A stretch of DNA of 64,000 nucleotides from Astropecten irregularis (GCA_963971285.1 OZ020249.1:2232001-2296000); one strand, 5' to 3'; shown: positions 53,239 through 64,000, numbered from the stretch's first letter. Notes: a model not told the origin generated them from the letters alone. Program-made: numbers and translations.

Positions 53239-54387
53239 ATGCAATCAAATGAATGGATGCTTCCACCGTCGGGGGCTAACCCTGCATCCGTTACCGATAC
53301 AGCTCTTCGCAAGACCTCCGCTATTGACCTCGCCGCACTTGAGCAGATCCCGCAGAAACCCCTGGTCAGCAGCCTTGACCTACCCCCCTCGGAGGATGAA
53401 GTCTTGAAGGCAATCAACCAGACCAGCTCAGGATGCCCTGGGATGGACGGGATTCCTGCCGAGATTTTCAAGTCAGCCAGCCCAGTTGCCCTCGAAGCTT
53501 TCCACGCCCTCCTCATAAGCATCTGGGAAGAGGAAGAAATGCCCAAAGACTTCAGGGATGCCACAATCGTCTCCCTCTTTAAGAACAAAGGAAGCAAGAC
53601 TGATTGCGGCAACTACCGGGGTATCTCCCTCTTATCAACCGCAGGGAAGGTCCTCGCTCGGGTTTTGCTCAACCGCGACATCACCAACATTGCTGAGCAC
53701 AACCTACCAGAGGCCCAGTGTGGGTTCCTTCCAAACCGCAGCACGATAGACAATGATCTTCTCCGTCCGCCAGGTCCAGGAGAAATGTGTCGAACAAAAC
53801 ATGGACCTCTTTGCTGTATTCATCGACTTGACGAAGGAATTCGACACAGTCAACAGGGAAGACATCTGGTCGATCCTGTCGAAGTTTGGTTGCCCGACCA
53901 AGTTTGTGAACCTGATACGCCAGTTTCATGACGACATGACCGTGACGCGGCAAGTGCTTTCGGGCGGAGAGGCATCGGAGCCATTCAACATCACCAACGG
54001 TGTGAAACAAGGTTGTGTTAGCGCCCGTCCTCTTCAACCTATTCTTCACCTGCGTGCTCAACTATGCTGCCAGAGACCTTGAGCACGGTGTGTACCTGCG
54101 TTATAGACTGGATGGTTCTGTGTTCGACCTGCGGCGACTGACAGCGAAGACGAAGACCGTTAGAAGGATCATCGCTGATGACTGTGCGCTCGTGACCCAC
54201 AAGGAGCTCGACTTGCAAGTCGTCACTGACAAATTTGCAGAAGCCTCCCACCTTTTCGGTCTCACCATCAGTCTCGGCAAGACGGAGGTCCTGTTCCAAC
54301 CTGCACCTGCCTCCGCTGTCAATCCTCCCTCTATCTCCATCGAGGGCACCCAGCCGAGGAAGCCGGACAAGGAGATTAACGCCAGGA
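53239..54387 (+). pseudogene. RTE-like LINE reverse transcriptase
   Basis: Frame 1 (53239-53760): DLAALEQIPQKP, MDGIPAEIFKS, FKNKGSKTDCGNYRGISLLS, LPEAQCGFLPNRST. Frame 2 (53753-54050): SVRQVQEKCVEQNMDLFAVF, IDLTKEFDTVNRE (motif A), NGVKQGCV (motif B). Frame 3 (54015-54380): LAPVLFNLFFTCVL, ADDCALVTH (motif C, intact D-D), FGLTISLGKTEVLFQP. Two frameshifts separate three well-preserved frames, so decay is modest. It ends at the foldback element. The type is the one whose endonuclease is often annotated as craniofacial development protein 2-like. Confidence 0.9.
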
Positions 54388-54730
54388 TCGTGAAATGACC
54401 ACAAGGGAAACTGACTGAGTTATTTTAAGTCATTGAAAAGTGAACAAAGAAAAATTGACTGGAGCGGGATTCGAACCGGCGACCTCCTGAATACCGTACA
54501 GGCGCTCTACCAACTGAGCCATCCAGCCCTATGTTGGTGGTGACCCCAATAGTCAACTATCTTTGTTCGTTTGGCAGTCAGAAGCCATGAAACCACGCAC
54601 ACACCGCTACACCCCAGGGATCGTTTCAATGATACACGCCGGTTCGAATCCCGCTCCAGTCAATTTTTCTTTGTTCACTTTTCAATGACTTAAAATAACT
54701 CAGTCAGTTTCCCTTGTGGTCATTTCACGA
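54388..54730. mobile_element. Foldback copy of the tRNA-like family (94-bp perfect arms)
   Basis: The left arm 54388-54481 and right arm 54637-54730 are perfect inverted copies over 94 bp. The left arm and centre form a collinear part of the 323-bp unit, including a complete tRNA-like gene. The right arm is the left arm copied in reverse, joined within the unit at ACACGC. Both arms share the variants GTTATTTTAAG and GAAATGACC, absent from the tandem array, so one arm was made from the other. Confidence 0.95.
54457..54528 (-). tRNA. tRNA-like gene in the foldback element (non-canonical)
   Basis: Same 72-nt sequence as in the array, with both Pol III boxes, the T5 run and the abnormal anticodon loop. 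Confidence 0.5.
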
Positions 54731-54779
54731 ATATTTTAGAATACTAGTTACTAACGAGCTGGCTGTCATAACAAATGGT

Positions 54780-56880
54780 GTGTAGAATGGGAGAAGTCTA
54801 ACATGGCACCATTTGTGATCTGCTCAAGTGCGGCGAGGTCAACAGCGGAGGGCCTGTTGCTGAATTGTTCTCTCCACCTCGAGTTGATGTTGCTCTTCTT
54901 CAGCAGGGTCGAGCCGTCGGCCGACAGGAGCGGGGTGGTGACAGGCTTGTCGGGTCCATAGACTTGCTTGATGGCATATCGGCATATCTTTGGACTTCAT
55001 CTGCCTTCTTCTCCCACCGCTCGTCTTGCATTCTGCGTAATGCTGCTTGGGTTTGCCTTTGGAGGCGTTTGAAGCGATCTTGCTACGGGATGGAGGAGAG
55101 GTCGTTCTGCCACTCACTGAAGGCCTTTCTCTTGATGTCCAGGAGTTGCCTGATGTGATCGTCATTTTCATCAAACCCGTCCTGATGGATTTTTTTTCCT
55201 GGGGCCGATGGTTAACTTGGCTGACTCCGTCACTATCGTCTTGAACTGCACCCACTGTTGGGTTGGGGGTCCAGTCAGAGGTCCGTGGGCAGTCAGCCTG
55301 TCATCCAGGTCATTTGCAAAGGCATCACGCTGTTCTGGCTGGATGAGTCGCCCGACGTCAAAAGTTGGTCTGCGAACTTTTGGAGTCTTGCGATGTGTCT
55401 GGGTGATGTCCCATCTGCGGCAGATGGCAAAGTCAATCATATGCCACTGTTTGGATCTGGGGTGCATCCAGGTTGTCTTGAATTTGTCCGCCTGGCGAAA
55501 TATAGTGTTGGTGATGGTCATGTCGTTTTCGGCACAGAAAAACAGCAGCATGAGGCCATTTGAGTTAAGCTTTCCTGTGCCGTGAGGTCCCAGCACACCT
55601 CTCCAGTTGTCACTGTCAGCCCCGACCCTTGCGTTGAAATCCCCGAGGATGAGTGTCGCTGGGGGGAACATCCATCACGAGCGCTTTTAGCTCATCGTAG
55701 AAGGCGTCCTTTACTTCATGGCTGCTGGTGAGAGTGGGTACGCATACGCATGCGCTGATGACTGTGACATGTCGAGAGGGGTTGAGGGGGAAGCGAAGTT
55801 TCATCAGCCGCTCACTCACAGGGATTGGAAGGTCTGGTAGCGGCTTACAGAGTGAGGTCTTAATGGCAAGGCCTACCCCGTGGATTCTGTCTTCGTCCTT
55901 TGCCTTGCGAGTCTGGTCTCGCTGAGGGCAGCAATGTCAACTCTGTAGCGAGCTAGTTCTCTCGCTATGAGGGCAGTTCTTCTATCGGGCCTCGATGACA
56001 CTTTTCTGTCCCATGAGGGTGCGCACATTCCATGTGCCAAATATACTTTTCATTTTACACTTTCTTTTCCATTTGTTCTGACTGCTTGAAGGGGTAACGC
56101 CGCCAGCCGCGGTAGACTGGCCGGTCTATGAGTGGGATGAGCATTTGTTTGAAGCTCCTTTTATCGCCCCTTCCCTCGTGTGAGGGCTCACCCTGAAAAG
56201 GGGCTGCTCGGTCGCCCAGTGGAACGCCTGCTCTCCTCTGTCATCCCGGGTCAGGTGGAGAACGACTTACTCATCCAGGCCGCCTACTTGCGGGTTTGAG
56301 ACTGGCGACTCCCAGTGGTTACCTCCACCTGTCACATTCGTCTCTTGCCCATCGCCGCAGGGCTTGTTGGAGTGCACGCTGAAGAAAAACCTGTGCGGAG
56401 AAGGTTTATAAGTGGGAGGGCCGGTGCACAGTGGCGATCCCACTCTCTCGGCCTCGGAAGCCAGGATCCGGTGGTACGGGGAACCGTCACGACCAGGGGC
56501 TACGTCGGCTGCAGTGGATGACCACGACGACTTCCGTGCCATGCCGTGCTCTGAACTATCCACAACGCTTGTTGATGTCGCCTTCATGACCGTTGGGACA
56601 AGAATGACCTCATCCGCTCAATTCGCCGACTCCAGTCTTCACATGCTTGGGTAGGCATACCCTGATGAATTCACCGGGGAGTTATGGACCCATCTGCTAC
56701 CCTCTGCCTGGTTCAGCCCGCCTGTCATGCGGTTACCGGGGCTGTGGCCGCTGTGCATGCTACAGCTTCCAGGAGCCACAGGCGAGAGTTGAGTGACAGG
56801 TGGGAACCAAAGTAGTACGAGCGATAATCCCAGAAAGGACATGGCAGACCCCCTCCCTGAACACCCCAAACACCCCACGA
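54780..56880 (-). pseudogene. RTE-like LINE endonuclease half with leader
   Basis: Minus-strand reading from right to left: a 5' leader (56880-56040), then GTWNVRTLMGQK and ALIARELARYRVDIAALSET (N-terminal AP-endonuclease motifs, with the catalytic Glu in SET). Next come SERLMKLRFPLNPSRHVTVI, VKDAFYDEL, LILGDFNARVGADSDNWRGV, LGPHGTGKLNSNGLMLL, FKTTWMHPRSKQWHMIDFAI, then the linker (KIASNASKGKPKQHYAECKT) ending near SNRPSAVDLAALEQI. The TDH region is degraded. RT is absent on this strand. The linker end duplicates the start of the + strand RT half at 53.3 kb. Confidence 0.88.
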
Positions 56881-57139
56881 CTTAAGGATGGTCGGTAGTT
56901 GGAAGTCAGTCCCGAAGTCAGCCATGTGTCATAGAGTTATGTCCAGAGAAAGTCGCATCACAGAGGTACTCTCAGTACGTGAACGAGACTTCCTACAACT
57001 AAAGTTTCACGGGAAGATTTCAAATGTCTGCATATTATATCACGGAGCTTTAAGATTGGAGACCTGTCGTTCCGCTCTCGTTCACATCCTACCAGTCACC
57101 AGAACTCTTAGCATCAGGCTGAAACATATATTTGGTGCT
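56881..57139. other. No recognisable gene
   Basis: A + strand frame of 192 codons crosses it (56888-57466) but its second half is antisense to a LINE end, so the frame is not credible. Confidence 0.5.
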
Positions 57140-57570
57140 ATTTTATCGCCAGAATGCGCCAACTACGGTCTGAAGTTCTTAGCAAAGCAGTTCGAAAGTT
57201 TCCCTGAGCAGCTCTATTCGTCGGACACAATTTCTTCCTTTCGTGTCCATTCATCTCCTCCTCGTGGTAGTTCAAATTTTCGGCAAGGCTCCTGCGCAGT
57301 TTCCTTCTCATTTGCACTTCCAGATTTTCCAGGCAGCACTCGTCCTCCAAAGAGTGGCCCCAATCTCAGTAGATGCTGCAGTTGTCTGCTCCGAGACACC
57401 GCATTCGCAGGTTGTGTCAGCCGCATCAGCATAGCCCCACTTGCTGCGGCCCGTTCCTGTGCGTAGCCTTTGAGGGACTTCCACAGCTTCTACACAGATT
57501 TGTGGCCAGGTGCCATTTGCTCACTGGTTGGGATGGGCAGCTTTGCCATGTGTTGTTTCTCACTCTCGCT
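57140..57570 (-). pseudogene. LINE C-terminal Cys-rich end
   Basis: Minus-strand frames show TTCECGVSEQTT, a C-x-C-x(n)-Q-T pattern typical of the end of RTE/jockey-like ORF2, followed by a LEDECCLENLEVQ-like segment. An upstream GYAQERAAAS region fits the preceding helix. Split by frameshifts and small, so the assignment is moderate. Confidence 0.5.
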
Positions 57571-58499
57571 GGGTCTCCCACAGTGCTAGCCTAGTTGTAC
57601 GGGGGGCTGAGACTATGGCTGGACTGCATGTAGAAAGCTTTTCCTCGATTTAAGGCGTCTAGGGGCGGGTTGGTGATTATGTCATGGATGTTTGCCTCCT
57701 GTTTGGGTATGCTGGCGACTGATCTTCGGATGCCATATAGAACATATAGGCTGCCAACATTGGTTGGTCTTCATCGGTGACTTGGATCCAGTGTTTGTTG
57801 CCCTTTCACAGTTGGATTCCAACACTCGGATAAGGTACAATGTCGGCCCGCTCAGGAAGGGCACTAAACAACATGCCGGATCAGCCTTGCCAACAAGTCC
57901 AGCTGCTTCAAGAACTGAAACATACACATGTGAAGAGGTTCTTGGCAAGGAAACCCACCACAAAGAACGGATCTCTGCCGAGTCCGTACTAAGAAGACCT
58001 GGAAACAATGAAAGAGGAAACCATGATATGTAGACTACGAGAACAATTTAGTCTGTATAGAGAGACGTCGCGGAAGCTGCTTAGATACCGAGTAATCCCG
58101 GAGAATACCATCTCCCTCATCCCGTGCACCTATGACGAGCTGCGGAATCGACCACGCTGACCAAAGTTTGGTGAAGGGTGTTTGCTGTCGCCGTCATCTA
58201 GTGGATCATGAAGAACTACCACTGCTGGAACAACATTGGACGCAGTGGGATGATCTGGCGCTGTTGGTCACAATCATGGTCACATAAGTCTAGTTTAAGT
58301 CGGCCCTTTGGAGAGGTGGACTGTTTCGTCTTACATGGCGTGGTCGATCGACGGGGATTGGTTCGACCATTACGATCTAACGATCCAACCCGATATTGAA
58401 CGAGCTTGCAGTGAAGCAAACCTGGAATGGATGAACGACAACAGCAACCAGTCGGAGCCTAACAGTTACCGCCAGGCCCATCTGATGACTGGTGAGAGA
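57571..58499 (+). other. Unassigned stretch with one coding-like patch
   Basis: At about 57995-58160 a + strand frame is open for 55 codons of charged sequence (EDLETMKEETMICRLREQFS, then YRVIPENTISLIP and a stop). It is not a known domain to me. The rest shows no feature. Confidence 0.3.
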
Positions 58500-58870
58500 T
58501 ATACAGGGAGCAGCACCAAGGACCTCTATCTGGTGTTCGTAGACCTGACGAAGGCATTTGTCTCTGTCAGCCACGATGGTCTCTGGGAGCTTCTGCAAAA
58601 ATCTGGTTGCCCTGACAGCTATTGAACATACTACGCACTTCCTATGATGGTATGCAGGCACGCGTTATCGACGGCAATCAGGAGTCGCAGCCCTTTGCTG
58701 TTAAAAACGGTGTCAAGCAAGGCTGCGTGCTTGCATCGGTATTGTTTGGCATCATCAACGCTGCTTTGATTGCGGACGCTTACAAGGTATCGCTATGATG
58801 CTGGGTGTCTTCAATCTGTGCCGTCTGAAGGCACCGCACTAAGGTGTGCTACTCTGATCCGTGAGGGCTG
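58500..58870 (+). pseudogene. LINE reverse transcriptase fragment
   Basis: SSTKDLYLVFVDLTKAFVSVS is motif A with the second Asp replaced (TKAFV for the usual TKAFD), then HDGLWELLQKSGCP, a stop, and in the next frame ARVIDGNQESQPFAVKNGVK with QGCVLASVLFGI (motif B). Motif C is missing. It is a different family from the RT at 53.2 kb. Confidence 0.8.
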
Positions 58871-59149
58871 ATGTATGTGCCATTGCTTGCAATTCCGTCG
58901 GACCAAAGGTGGTGGATGATTTGCGTTACTGTCTCCAGTGACTGCTCAATCGACGCTGACTTTCATTTCAGAAAACACATTTACCTCTCATTTGTATATC
59001 AGTGCGCATGCGCCAGAAATCTCGCTGAAAAAGTCGCCCAAGTCGCCTCCGCGCCCACTGCATGTCCCCATATATGCTTATATATGACCATGTGACCCGA
59101 AGGTTCGTCCTCAATTTTCAGCGACGCGTATCGATGTAACCTACTGCAT
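58871..59149. other. No recognisable gene
   Basis: Short noncoding gap between the LINE fragment and a DIRS-like fragment. Confidence 0.5.
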
Positions 59150-60150
59150 GTTTAATACACACACGGTATGGCGGACATTCGACAGACATTCTAGCTCGAG
59201 CCACGTTTCCGCAAAATCACCCGCTCCAAGTCCCAAGTCTGACCGGCACAAGTTTTCCCGTCTCCACCGAGCTTCAGCACCGACGGAAGAAATGTCCCCG
59301 GGTATGAGCCCTCGGCCGACCACCTCCAGGGCCACAACTCGGCAAATCCCGTACACATACGAAGCCTACAAGAGCACATGCAGACCGTGGAGGCCGACGT
59401 GCATGTAATTGCGGGATAGCGGGGCCCGGCAATCGATGCTGTTCAGCCTTCCGTGCGTCCGGTAAGGCCCGCCTCTCTGGTTATCGACAGGCCCGTCCCT
59501 CCGTTGGTGCTAAAGACCGCTTACTTGGAAGGGACGACCTTCTCGGCCTTCACAAGTTCAGTGAATTTGTGCTGCAGGAGGCTAAACGCCTCAAGGCTCG
59601 ATGCTCCGGGGACCCCTCAATGCATATTGTGGTCAGATGTTTCGATTCCTTGACGATTACCTCGGTTTAATGCTTTTGGAGTTTCGCATTAGGGTCGGCT
59701 GCAGGAGGCTAAACGCTTTTAAGGCCGAGGACAAGCTTGATCATCTTCCGGCGTTCCAGCGAACGCTTCTCCGACATCCTCAAAGAGGACTAGGTGTACT
59801 TCCTCTACCAGAGATCATCTTACTGCACAAGGAGGGACGCTCCTCGGTACTCATCCGGCTCGTCCTAATCCGGACAGACAACCCCACTGTGGTCTCTTAC
59901 ATCAACCGTCAGGGACAACCCCGTTGTGCTGCGGCACATCTTCAACATTCTGGGGATGCCACATGTGGACCTGCCTTGCATCCCACCTCAACCATCGGCT
60001 CCCAACCTTCTGCTATCGCCGTACCCACCCCCTGATATGGAAAAGAAAGTGGACGCGGTATTTGCTAAGAGTCGGCTCATGGTCGGCTGACTCGGCTCAC
60101 GGCAGAGATTCATTCCTTCTGATGGGTGTACTTCCACGCACTTGCTCGAA
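59150..60150 (+). mobile_element. DIRS-like fragment, family C
   Basis: Starts with a gag-like piece (SSSHVSAKSPAPSPKSDRHK) related to the one at 47.7 kb. A degraded RT end with FLDDYLGLML at about 59645 follows, then RTDNPTVVSYINRQGQPRC (RNase H) at about 59870. After a deletion come the extension motifs read over two frames (HVDLP, ASHLNHRLPTFCYRRTHP). No recombinase was found. The word CTGCAGGAGGCTAAACGC occurs twice, about 126 bp apart (59573 and 59699). Confidence 0.65.
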
Positions 60151-60340
60151 TTTTCTCGATGATCATTAAAGGTCTTGTAACAGCTGGAACTTGTTGTCTA
60201 GGAGACCTTGTCCTATTTAGGGTGTTGTTTGCATTGATGAATCTACTGTGCTATATTTGAAAGGGCAACTGAACGATGGGGGAAACGTCGTCGATGGCTC
60301 ATGCTTCAACCTGAGAGTGATGGGCAAAGTATTTGACTGT
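60151..60340. other. Spacer before the satellite
   Basis: No feature recognised. Confidence 0.5.
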
Positions 60341-63300
60341 TCAGATGTCAAAGCTCAGATGTCAGATGTCAAAGCTCAGATGTCAAAGCTCAGAGCTCAA
60401 AGCTCAGATGTCAAAGCTCAAATGTCAAAGCTCAGAGCTCAAAGCTCAGAGGAGCAAAGCTCAGAGGTCAAAGCTCAGAGAGCAAAGCTCATAGCTCAGA
60501 GGTGACATCTCAGAGGTGACATCTCAGAGGTCAAAGCTCAGATGTCCAAGCTCAGAGGTCAATGCTCATAGCTCAGAGGTTACAGCTCAGAGGTCAAAGC
60601 TTAGATGTCAGAGGTCAAAGCTCAGATGCCAAAGGTCAGAGGTCAAAGCTCAGATGTCAGAGGTCAAAGCTCAGATGTCAAAGCTCAGATGTCAGACGTC
60701 AAAGTTTAGATGTCAAAGCTCAGATGTCAGAGGTCAAAGCTTAGATGTCAGAGGTCAGAGCTAAGATGTCAGATGTCAGAGGTCAAAGCTCAGATGCAAA
60801 GCTCCGATGTCAGATGTCAAAGCTCAGATGTCAGAGGTCAAAGCTCAGATGTCAAAGCTCAGATGTCAGACGTCAAAGTTCAGATGTCAAAGCTCAGATG
60901 TCAGACGTCAAAGTTCAGATGTCAAAGCTCAGATGTCAGAGGTCAAAGCTCAGATGTCAGAGGTCAGAGCTTAGATGTCAGATGTCAGAGGTCAAAGCTC
61001 AGATGTCAAAGCTCAGATGTCAGAGGTCAAAGCTCAGATGCAAAAGGTCAGAGGTCAAAGCTTAGATGTCAGAGGTCAGAGCTTAGATGTCAGATGTCAG
61101 AGGTCAAAGCTCAGATGTCAAAGCTCAGATGTCAGACGTCAAAGTTCAGATGTCAAAGCTCAGATGTCAGAGGTCAAAGCTCAGATGTCAGAGGTCAGAG
61201 CTTAGATGTCAGATGTCAGAGGTCAAAGCTCAGATGTCAAAGCTCAGATGTCAGATGTCAAAGCTCAAAGCTCAGAGCTCAGAGCTCAAAGCTCAAAGCT
61301 CAAAGCTCAGATGTCAGAGCTCAAAGCTCAAAGCTCAGATGTCAGAGCTCAAAGCTCAAAGCTCAAAGCTCAGATGTCAGAGCTCAAAGCTCAAAGCTCA
61401 GATGTCAGAGCTCAAAGCTCAAAGCTCAAAGCTCAGATGTCAGAGCTCAAAGCTCAAAGCTCAAAGCTCAAAGCTCAGATGTCAGAGCTCAAAGCTCAAA
61501 GCTCAGATGTCAGAGCTCAAAGCTCAAAGCTCAAAGCTCAAAGCTCAGATGTCGGAGCTCAAAGCTCAAAGCTCAAAGCTCAAAGCTCAGATGTCAGAGC
61601 TCAAAGCTCAAAGCTCAAAGCTCAGATGTCAGAGCTCAAAGCTCAAAGCTCAAAGCTCAAAGCTCAAAGCTCAGATGTGTCAGAGCTCAAAGCTCAGAGC
61701 TCAGATGTCAGAGCTCAAAGCTCAAAGCTCAAAGCTCAAAGCTCAAAGCTCAGATGTCAGAGCTCAAAGCTCAAAGCTCAAAGCTCAGATGTCAGAGCTC
61801 AAAGCTCAAAGCTCAAAGCTCAAAGCTCAAAGCTCAGATGTCGGAGCTCAAAGCTCAAAGCTCAAAGCTCAGATGTCGGAGCTCAAAGCTCAAAGCTCAA
61901 AGCTCAAAGCTCAAAGCTCAGATGTCAGAGCTCAAAGCTCAAAGCTCAAAGCTCAAAGCTCAGATGTCAGAACTCAAAGCTCAAAGCTCAAAGCTCAAAG
62001 CTCAGATGTCAGAGCTCAAAGCTCAAAGCTCAGATGTCAGAGCTCAAAGCTCAAAGCTCAAAGCTCAGATGTCAGAGCTCAAAGCCTCAAAGCTCAAAGC
62101 TCAGATGTCAGAGCTCAAAGCTCAAAGCTCAAAGCTCAAAGCTCAGATGTCAGAGCTCAAAGCTCAAAGCTCAAAGCTCAAAGCTCAAAGCTCAAAGCTC
62201 AGATGTCGGAGCTCAAAGCTCAAAGCTCAAAGCTCAGATGTCAGAGCTCAAAGCTCAAAGCTCAAAGCTCGAAGCTCGAAGCTCAGATGTCAGAGCTCAA
62301 AGCTCAAAGCTCAAAGCTCAAAGCTCAGATGTCAGAGCTCAAAGCTCAAAGCTCAAAGCTCAAAGCTCAGATGTCAGAGCTCAAAGCTCAAAGCTCAAAG
62401 CTCAGATGTCGGAGCTCAAAGCTCAAAGCTCAAAGCTCAGATGTCAGAGCTCAAAAGCTCAAAGCTCAAAGCTCAGATGTCAGAGGTCAAAGCTCAGATG
62501 TCAAAGCTCAGATGTCAGATGTCAAAGCTCAAAGCTCAAAGCTCAGAGCTCAGAGCTCAAAGCGCAAAGCTCAAAGCTCAAAGCTCAAAGCTCAAAGCTC
62601 AGATGTCAGAGCTCAAAGCTCAAAGCTCAAAGCGCAAAGCTCAAAGCTCAAAGCTCAAAGCTCAAAGCTCAGATGTCAGAGCTCAAAGCTCAAAGCTCAA
62701 AGCTCAAAGCTCAAAGCTCAAAGCTCAAAGCTCAGATGTCAGAGCTCAAAGCTCAAAGCTCAAAGCTCAAAGCTCAGATGTCAGAGCTCAAAGCTCAAAG
62801 CTCAAAGCTCAAAGCTCAAAGCTCAGATGTCAGAGCTCAAAGCTCAAAGCTCAAAGCTCAAAGCTCAAAGCTCAGATGTCAGAGCTCAAAGCTCAAAGCT
62901 CAAAGCTCAGATGTCAGAGCTCAAAGCTCAAAGCTCAAAGCTCAAAGCTCAAAGCTCAGATGTCGGAGCTCAAAGCTCAAAGCTCAAAGCTCAGATGTCA
63001 GAGCTCAAAAGCTCAAAGCTCAAAGCTCAAAGCTCAGATGTCAGAGCTCAAAGCTTAAAGCTCAAAGCTCAAAGCTCAAAGCTCAAAGCTCAGATGTCAG
63101 AGCTCAAAGCTCAAAGCTCAAAGCTCAGATGTCAGAGCTCAAAGCTCAAAGCTCAAAGCTTAAAGCTCAAAGCTCAAAGCTCAAAGCTCAGATGTCAGAG
63201 CTCAAAGCTCAAAGCTCAAAGCTCAAAGCTCAAAGCTCAGATGTCAGAGCTCAAAGCTCAAAGCTCAAAGCTCAGATGTCAGAGCTCAAAAGCTCAAAGC

Positions 63301-64000
63301 TCAAAGCTCAAAGCTCAGATGTCAGAGCTCAAAGCTCAAAGCTCAAAGCTCAAAGCTCAGATGTCAGAGCTCAAAGCTCAAAGCTTAAAGCTCAAAGCTC
63401 AAAGCTCAAAGCTCAGATGTCAGAGCTCAAAGCTCAAAGCTCAAAGCTCGAAGCTCAGATGTCAGAGCTCAAAGCTCAAAGCTCAAAGCTCAAAGCTCAG
63501 ATGTCAGAGCTCAAAGCTCAAAGCTCAAAGCTCAAAGCTCAAAGCTCAGATGTCAGAGGTCAAAGCTCAGATGTCAAAGCTCAGATGTCAGATGTCAAAG
63601 CTCAAAGCTCAAAGCTCAGAGCTCAGAGCTCAAAGCTCAAAGCTCAAAGCTCAGATGTCAGAGCTCAAAGCTCAAATCTCAAAGCTCAGATGTCAGAGCT
63701 CAAAGCTCAAAGCTCGAAGCTCAGATGTCAGAGCTGAAAGCTCAAAGCTCAAAGCTCAAAGCTCAAAGCTCAGATGTCAGAGCTCAAAGCTCAAAGCTCA
63801 AAGCTCAGATGTCAGAGCTCAAAGCTCAAAGCTCAAAGCTCAGATGTCAGAGCTCAAAGCTCAAAGCTCAAAGCTCAGATATCAGAGCTCAAAGCTCAAA
63901 GCTCAAAGCTCAAAGCTCAAAGCTCAGATGTCAGAGCTCAAAGCTCAAAGCTCAAAGCTCAAAGCTCAGATGTCAGAGCTCAAAGCTCAAAGCTCAAAGC
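60341..64000. repeat. 7-bp satellite array, truncated by window end
   Basis: More than 500 units of 7 bp: mostly AGCTCAA, with AGCTCAG, ATGTCAG, ATGTCAA, AGGTCAA and AGGTCAG. The first 0.9 kb is rich in ATGTCA and AGGTCA units; the rest is mainly AGCTCAA runs broken by AGCTCAG-ATGTCAG pairs, with a return of the early pattern near 62.46-62.53 and 63.55-63.60 kb. Since 7 is not a multiple of 3, every frame reads the same 21-nt cycle (SSKLKAQ-like heptads), so 780-840 codon frames exist in overlapping frames. They are not evidence of a gene. Confidence 0.97.

Noticed and set aside
53239..56880. Twin-priming 5' inversion of one LINE
   Set aside because: Twin priming would place the inverted 5' half upstream of the 3' half; here it lies downstream.
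56888..57466. 192-codon plus-strand frame
   Set aside because: Its second half is antisense to a LINE C-terminal remnant, and the first half has no similarity or splice context.
60710..63737. Two overlapping frames of 782 and 843 codons encoding SSKLKAQ-like heptads
   Set aside because: A 7-bp repeat gives the same 21-nt cycle in every frame, so overlapping long frames follow from the satellite alone. No start context, domain or splice signal supports a coiled-coil protein.
1..64000. An intact, previously unknown multi-gene system
   Set aside because: Nearly every coding stretch resolves into a known retrotransposon type with lesions. The novelty visible here is in repeat architecture, not in a new gene cluster.

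Overview
This is a eukaryotic window, almost certainly from a marine invertebrate. It contains DIRS, Penelope-like, BEL/Pao and several non-LTR retrotransposons, tRNA-derived SINEs, many TIR elements and long simple-sequence arrays, with almost no sign of host genes. Frequent TAGGCCTA- and ACATGTACATGTA-type words fit an echinoderm or another marine deuterostome. That is an inference from word usage and I cannot name a species. There is no prokaryotic operon structure, rRNA gene or CRISPR array.

Layout: 1-2582, truncated tRNA-related repeat, then no gene. 2583-9963, a nearly full-length but broken DIRS-type retrotransposon (family A: gag-like region, RT, RNase H/methyltransferase-like domain, tyrosine recombinase) interrupted by a 1.7-kb insertion. 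9966-10964, a TA-flanked TIR element. 12805-14615, a 42-bp minisatellite. 14870-16558, an internally deleted DIRS-A copy. 18679-18805, the only candidate host exon. 19691-25830, a DIRS element of family B with inverted terminal repeats and an internal complementary region, carrying a Mutator-like element (21579-22551). 26390-27615, a 5'-truncated DIRS-B copy. 27.6-28.9 kb, a small TIR element and two Helitron-like 3' ends. 30.2-31.1 kb, fragments of a LINE, a SINE and a Penelope-type GIY-YIG nuclease.

31217-32412 and 36939-38310 are two inverted copies of a TTAA-flanked element with a 19-bp repeat array. The second lies inside an L2/CR1-like LINE on the minus strand (about 36205-40245). 40515-44710 is a minus-strand BEL/Pao remnant. 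45.8-46.1 kb is a LINE fragment, followed by a 323-bp tandem array of tRNA-like genes between 16-bp direct repeats (46361-47482). 49.2-58.9 kb is a mosaic of LINE and Penelope fragments plus a foldback copy of the tRNA-like family (54388-54730). 59.1-60.1 kb is another DIRS-like fragment. 60341-64000 is a 7-bp satellite that runs off the window.

No element looks fully coding-competent: all the large proteins carry frameshifts, stops, deletions or lost catalytic residues. The interest lies in the architecture: DIRS ends and their complementary regions, nested target-site duplications, the multimeric tRNA-like array with its foldback relative, and satellites whose period creates long but probably meaningless reading frames.
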